Origin: Nocardioidaceae bacterium
GTDB lineage: Bacteria; Actinomycetota; Actinomycetes; Propionibacteriales; Nocardioidaceae
Direction of reading: 5' to 3'
NCBI GenBank assembly: GCA_025966335.1
Contig: JAICRS010000130.1
Coordinates: 1-8,251, forward strand
Length of the DNA stretch: 8,251 nucleotides
The notes beneath the pieces were generated by a model. The model saw only the letters and a list, made by a program, of their open reading frames with translations, was not told the DNA's origin and ran no database searches. A program made the translations under genes and the position numbers. Every line of letters starts with the position of its first letter. Within the stretch, counting starts at the first letter, position 1. This document shows positions 5,461 through 8,251 of the stretch, one piece after another.

Positions 5461-6198
5461 TCATCTCGTCTCGTCGTGGGTGTGGAACAGCTCGTCGGCT
5501 TCTCCGGATGCATGGAAATGCGGGGCCATCGGTCCGGGGTCGGTCGGCAGGTGTCTTCCATGGCGGTGCTCCCGGTTGATCCAACGCACCCAGGCACACA
5601 GCTTCTCGACGGAGTCCTCGTCCTTCCGGGACAGCGCCAGCACAGGTGCGCCGTTTCGAGCGGTGGCGGCGTCCGCGACCATCCGGCCGACGTCCACGTC
5701 CACGTGCGGGCCGAGGTCGGTCTTGTTGATCACCAGCAGGTCGGCGCGGGCGATACCGGGGCCGCCCTTGCGCGCCACGTCTCCCCCGCCGGCCACATCG
5801 AGGACGAAGATCTGGGCGTCGACCAGCCCCGGTGAGAAGGTGGCCGTCAGGTTGTCACCGCCACTCTCGACGAGGACGACGTCCAACGGCGCGAAGTCCC
5901 GTTCGAGGTCCTCCACCGCGAGCAGGTTCATCGTGATGTCGTCCCGGATGGCGGTGTGTGGACACGCGCCGGTCTCCACCGCTCGGATCCGTTCGCCGGG
6001 CAGCACTCCGGCCGACCGAAGGAACCGCGCGTCCTCGTCGGTGTAGATGTCGTTGGTGATCACACCGAGACTCAGCTCGTCGGCGAGGTTGCGGCACACG
6101 GTCGCGATCAAGGAGCTCTTCCCGGTGCCCACCGGCCCGGCCACTCCGAGCCGCAGCGCTCTGCGCTGTGCCGGCGCTGGACTCTGCTCGTTCGACAA
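5461..6198 (-). CDS. ureG: Urease accessory GTPase UreG with histidine-rich C-terminal tail
   Basis: UreG is the SIMIBI-class GTPase that carries nickel and, with UreD and UreF, drives its insertion into the urease active site. This 245-residue protein shows the Walker A loop GPVGTGKS (21-28), NDIYTDEDARFL (49-60), the nickel-binding CPH motif C79-P80-H81 within ETGACPHTAIRDD (75-87), ESGGDNL (111-117) and the guanine-specificity motif NKTD (158-161). The core ends near residue 210, close to the usual length of about 205. A further 35 residues contain seven histidines (H211, H213, H216, H227, H229, H239, H241) and could bind or store nickel; histidine-rich stretches in this family are better known at the N-terminus. 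The start is TTG at 6198, supported by GAGGAGGA just upstream and by the family N-terminus beginning soon after (LRLGVAGPVG); no better start is in reach. It follows ureD by 45 bases and precedes mgtE by 59. Confidence 0.96.
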   Translation of the reverse strand: MSNEQSPAPAQRRALRLGVAGPVGTGKSSLIATVCRNLADELSLGVITNDIYTDEDARFLRSAGVLPGERIRAVETGACPHTAIRDDITMNLLAVEDLERDFAPLDVVLVESGGDNLTATFSPGLVDAQIFVLDVAGGGDVARKGGPGIARADLLVINKTDLGPHVDVDVGRMVADAATARNGAPVLALSRKDEDSVEKLCAWVRWINREHRHGRHLPTDPGPMAPHFHASGEADELFHTHDETR

Positions 6199-6201
6199 TG
6201 C

Positions 6202-6209
6202 TCCTCCTC
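6202..6209 (-). promoter_or_regulatory. Shine-Dalgarno of ureG, deciding a TTG start
   Basis: The minus strand reads GAGGAGGAGCA and then TTG at 6198-6196. The purine run gives a normal spacing to the TTG and no ATG or GTG is in a better place, so a rare TTG start is inferred. It also shows that ureG is not strictly dependent on coupling to ureD. Confidence 0.65.
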
Positions 6210-6243
6210 GTGTTCGCGATGCTTCCGGTGCTCGTGCGTCAGC

Positions 6244-7119
6244 TCACCGACCGGGATCCCAGGGCGGCCCGAGCGCCGTCAACCCCGCATGGAGCTGAGC
6301 GCGCAGCTCGAGGTTGTCGCCGGCCGAGGCGGTGATCAGGGCGGCGGGGCCGCTGAGGGGAAGCAACGCCGCATCGCCAGGGAGCGCGCGGGCAGAGGGT
6401 GGATCGCTGAGCCACGAGGGGTCGACGATCAGCGCGGACCCGACCGCGCGGTGGTGGCCGATGACAGCGGGCGTGTCCGCACCCGCTGTGCCGATGCCGA
6501 TGTCCTGCCGGTAGAGCGGTCGACCACCGTGCCGGACACTTACTCGTTGCGTGACGCGTCCGGTCTCTTCGCCGTGTCGGCCCAGCAACAGCTCCTCGCG
6601 CATGAAGAGGCGGGCCCCTTCGTCGAGGTCGACGACGACGTTGTGGACATGGTCGCAGCCGCGAGCCGCGATGATCGGCTCGGGCAGCCAGATCAGCGTG
6701 GCGCCCGCGGCCACCTGGATCCGGACGTGGGTCGCCGACCGCTCGCCACGGGGACCGGGCAGAAGCAGCGTGGGCGAGATCTCGGACAGCACCAGTGAGC
6801 TTCCCGGACCGACCTCCACGCGGAGGATCAGCTGGTCGCCCCCGACCGGGCCACCGGCTCCGGCAGCCAACGAGACCCGGGCGATGTCTGCGGCGTGGGC
6901 AGCCCACGGCTCGCGCGCCTTTGCCCTGGTGAGCCGGAGCGCGAGCGGAGCCTGGGAACGCAGCGTCGAGACGCAGCTGCGTTGACGACCACCCGGGCTG
7001 GTCCTGAGCTCGGTCGCGACGCGGGCCTGCGCGCGCATCCCGCTGACCTGTTGCGGGACCGGTCGCCCGCCATCGGCCGATGCCGCCGGGGAGCCGACCG
7101 ATATCTCGTCGACCGTCAT
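6244..7119 (-). CDS. ureD: Urease accessory protein UreD (UreH)
   Basis: UreD is the scaffold that binds apo-urease and, with UreF and UreG, delivers nickel to the active site. This 291-residue protein carries family segments in order: LRSQAPLALRLTRA (53-66), GGPVGGDQLILRVEVGPGSS (88-107), ISPTLLLPG (113-121), a central GATLIWLPEPIIAARGCDH stretch (about 138-156), and REELLLGRHGEE with PLYRQDIGIG further on. No signal peptide or membrane helix is seen. The ATG at 7119 overlaps the ureF stop as ATGA, so translation is coupled. The first 27 residues before M28 are low in similarity to the family, and M28 (MRAQARVATELR) is a possible alternative start giving a more usual length, but the overlap favours the longer form. 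In many actinomycetes the order is ureF-ureG-ureD, whereas here ureD precedes ureG. Confidence 0.95.
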   Translation of the reverse strand: MTVDEISVGSPAASADGGRPVPQQVSGMRAQARVATELRTSPGGRQRSCVSTLRSQAPLALRLTRAKAREPWAAHAADIARVSLAAGAGGPVGGDQLILRVEVGPGSSLVLSEISPTLLLPGPRGERSATHVRIQVAAGATLIWLPEPIIAARGCDHVHNVVVDLDEGARLFMREELLLGRHGEETGRVTQRVSVRHGGRPLYRQDIGIGTAGADTPAVIGHHRAVGSALIVDPSWLSDPPSARALPGDAALLPLSGPAALITASAGDNLELRAQLHAGLTALGPPWDPGR

Positions 7120-7790
7120 GAGGCGAACAGACGTGTGTGGCGGACGGCGTGGTCCTCGGCGGCAATGTCGAGAAGCGGTGCCCCGCCGGCCGGTAGGTCA
7201 TCGAGCTCCCCGTGGCTCGCTGCGACAGCGGATCCGGCCAGCTCGTCGAGCAGTGGACCGAGCCGTGCCAGGGCGGCATGGGTGCTGAACGGGTCGAGGC
7301 TGAGCAACCGCACCGCCGCGGCGGCTGGCCCGGCCACGCTCTCGTGGAGCGCGACCCATGCGGCATCGCGACGGCCGAGTCCGAAGACGGCCACCGCGGC
7401 GCCGAGCCCGATCGGCTGATGCGGCCGGGCGCCGACGTGCTCGAGCCGCGGATCGGGCCGGATGGCGCCCACCGCGCGGAGCAGCTGACGTCCCAGCTGA
7501 CGTGACGTCGTCCGCTGGGCCGGTGACGGCATCCGGGCATCGAGCTCCGCGTCCAGAGCGATGAAACGTTTGCCGTCCTCGTCGCTCAACGTCCCACACG
7601 CCGCCGCGGCGAACCCGGCGGCCACCGCGCCGGCCGTGAGAGCTCTGCCTTGCAGGAAGGCTTCGAGGGTTGCGAGATCGTGGACGCGACCAGCCGCGAT
7701 GGTCGGCTCGAGTCCACCGGAGTGTGCGTAACCACCCGCGGGGAACCGACCGTCAGCGAGCAGCAGCAGCGCCGCGCCGTGGTCCACCAT
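7116..7790 (-). CDS. ureF: Urease accessory protein UreF
   Basis: UreF is the helical partner of UreD that recruits UreG and gates nickel delivery to urease. The protein has 224 residues, normal for the family. Signature segments are LLADGRFPAGGYAHSGGLE (10-28), the region around HQPIGLGAAVAVFGL (124-138), and the C-terminal LSLDPFSTHAALARLGPLL (163-181). It is mostly alanine-rich helices, as expected. The chosen ATG at 7790 lies 2 bases after the ureC stop (TGACCATG), and no strong ribosome binding site precedes it, which points to coupling with ureC translation. The open frame extends upstream to 8195 inside ureC, but that part is out of frame with ureC and reads as shadow sequence. The ureF stop overlaps the ureD start. 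Confidence 0.95.
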   Translation of the reverse strand: MVDHGAALLLLADGRFPAGGYAHSGGLEPTIAAGRVHDLATLEAFLQGRALTAGAVAAGFAAAACGTLSDEDGKRFIALDAELDARMPSPAQRTTSRQLGRQLLRAVGAIRPDPRLEHVGARPHQPIGLGAAVAVFGLGRRDAAWVALHESVAGPAAAAVRLLSLDPFSTHAALARLGPLLDELAGSAVAASHGELDDLPAGGAPLLDIAAEDHAVRHTRLFAS

Positions 7791-7792
7791 GG

Positions 7793-8251
7793 TCAGAAGA
7801 GGAAGTACCGCTGCGCCATCGGCAGCTCGACGGCCGGCTCGTGGTCGATGAGCTCGCCGTCGATGCGGACGCTGTAGGTGTCCGGGTCGACCTCGATCCC
7901 TGGGAGCGCGGTGTTCTCCGGAAGGTCCTCCTTGGTCCGGCCCCGGACGTTCTGGATCGGGGCCATCCGCCGCTTGATCGCCACCCGCTCCGGCAGCCCG
8001 TCCTCGATCGCCGCCTCCGAGACGAAGACGACGCTGGTCGAGGTCGCCGCGGGGCTCCTCGCGTTGAACCCGAGCCGAGGAAGCACCGGCTGCGGTGTGG
8101 GCACGGACGCGTTCGGATCGCCGATCGCGGCCATCGCCACCATGCCGCCCTTGAAGACCGTCGTCGGCCGTACGCCGAACAGGGCCGGCTGCCACAGCAC
8201 CAGGTCGGCCATCTTGCCGACCTCCACCGAGCCGACCTCGGTCTCCAGGCC
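7793..8251 (-). CDS. ureC: Urease alpha subunit UreC, C-terminal part (gene runs off the window)
   Basis: UreC is the nickel-dependent catalytic subunit that hydrolyses urea to ammonia and carbamate. The window holds the last 152 codons; the frame is open to the right edge (GLETEVGSVEVGKMADLVLW at the visible start), so about three quarters of the gene is outside. Diagnostic segments are VGSVEVGKMADLVLW, FGVRPTTVFKGGMVAMAAIG, GDPNASVPTPQPV, the region reading LPGIEVDPDTYSVRIDGE, and the terminal LPMAQRYFLF, all hallmarks of the urease alpha C-terminus. The nickel ligands and carbamylated lysine lie upstream and cannot be checked here. The methionine in VGKM stands where leucine is common. An internal GTG at 8227 is not the start because the family continues upstream without a break. 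ureF follows after 2 bases, and ureA and ureB are expected beyond the right edge. Confidence 0.98.
   Translation of the reverse strand, partial: GLETEVGSVEVGKMADLVLWQPALFGVRPTTVFKGGMVAMAAIGDPNASVPTPQPVLPRLGFNARSPAATSTSVVFVSEAAIEDGLPERVAIKRRMAPIQNVRGRTKEDLPENTALPGIEVDPDTYSVRIDGELIDHEPAVELPMAQRYFLF

Noticed and set aside
6239..7540. A 433-codon minus-strand frame covering ureD and part of ureF
   Set aside because: It runs in a different frame from both recognised urease proteins and its translation is arginine/serine/proline-rich shadow sequence.
7791..8195. A long N-terminal extension of ureF reaching into ureC
   Set aside because: UreF similarity begins at MVDHGAALLLLADGRFPAGG, and the upstream part is an off-frame reading of the conserved ureC C-terminus.

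Overview
The window is GC-rich DNA with tightly packed genes, GTG and TTG starts and strong purine-rich ribosome binding sites. It looks like the chromosome of a high-GC actinomycete. A Pseudonocardiaceae-type genome is my best guess from the protein style, but it is not proven by the sequence. I see no mobile element, tRNA, rRNA or CRISPR array.

Left part, plus strand (1-2822): the end of a glycolate/2-hydroxyacid oxidase operon. It holds the last 12 codons of an upstream FAD-linked subunit (probably GlcE), then the complete iron-sulfur subunit GlcF, then a complete Nramp-fold membrane transporter 4 bases further on. The transporter lacks the metal-binding DPGN motif of true Nramp metal importers, so its substrate is open. 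A 34-base hairpin at 2829-2862 closes this unit and probably also the convergent gene to its right.

Middle part, minus strand (2880-3941): a secreted CHRD-like protein with a signal peptide and two calcium-loop-like motifs, a 207-base gap with palindromes but no gene, and a very small highly charged protein found by its ribosome binding site.

Right part, minus strand (4058-8251): a complete MgtE magnesium transporter lies downstream of a urease cluster that is transcribed in the order ureC (3' part only), ureF, ureD, ureG, then mgtE. ureC-ureF-ureD are translationally coupled (2-base gap, then ATGA overlap). ureG and mgtE follow after 45 and 59 bases with their own strong ribosome binding sites. 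UreC is the nickel-containing catalytic subunit, and UreD, UreF and UreG load nickel using GTP. UreG has an unusual histidine-rich C-terminal tail.

Both ends are cut: the rest of the glc operon lies to the left, and ureA, ureB and most of ureC should lie to the right. The window is mostly known enzymes. Its least understood parts are the Nramp-like transporter in the glycolate operon, the CHRD-like exported protein and the 63-residue charged protein.
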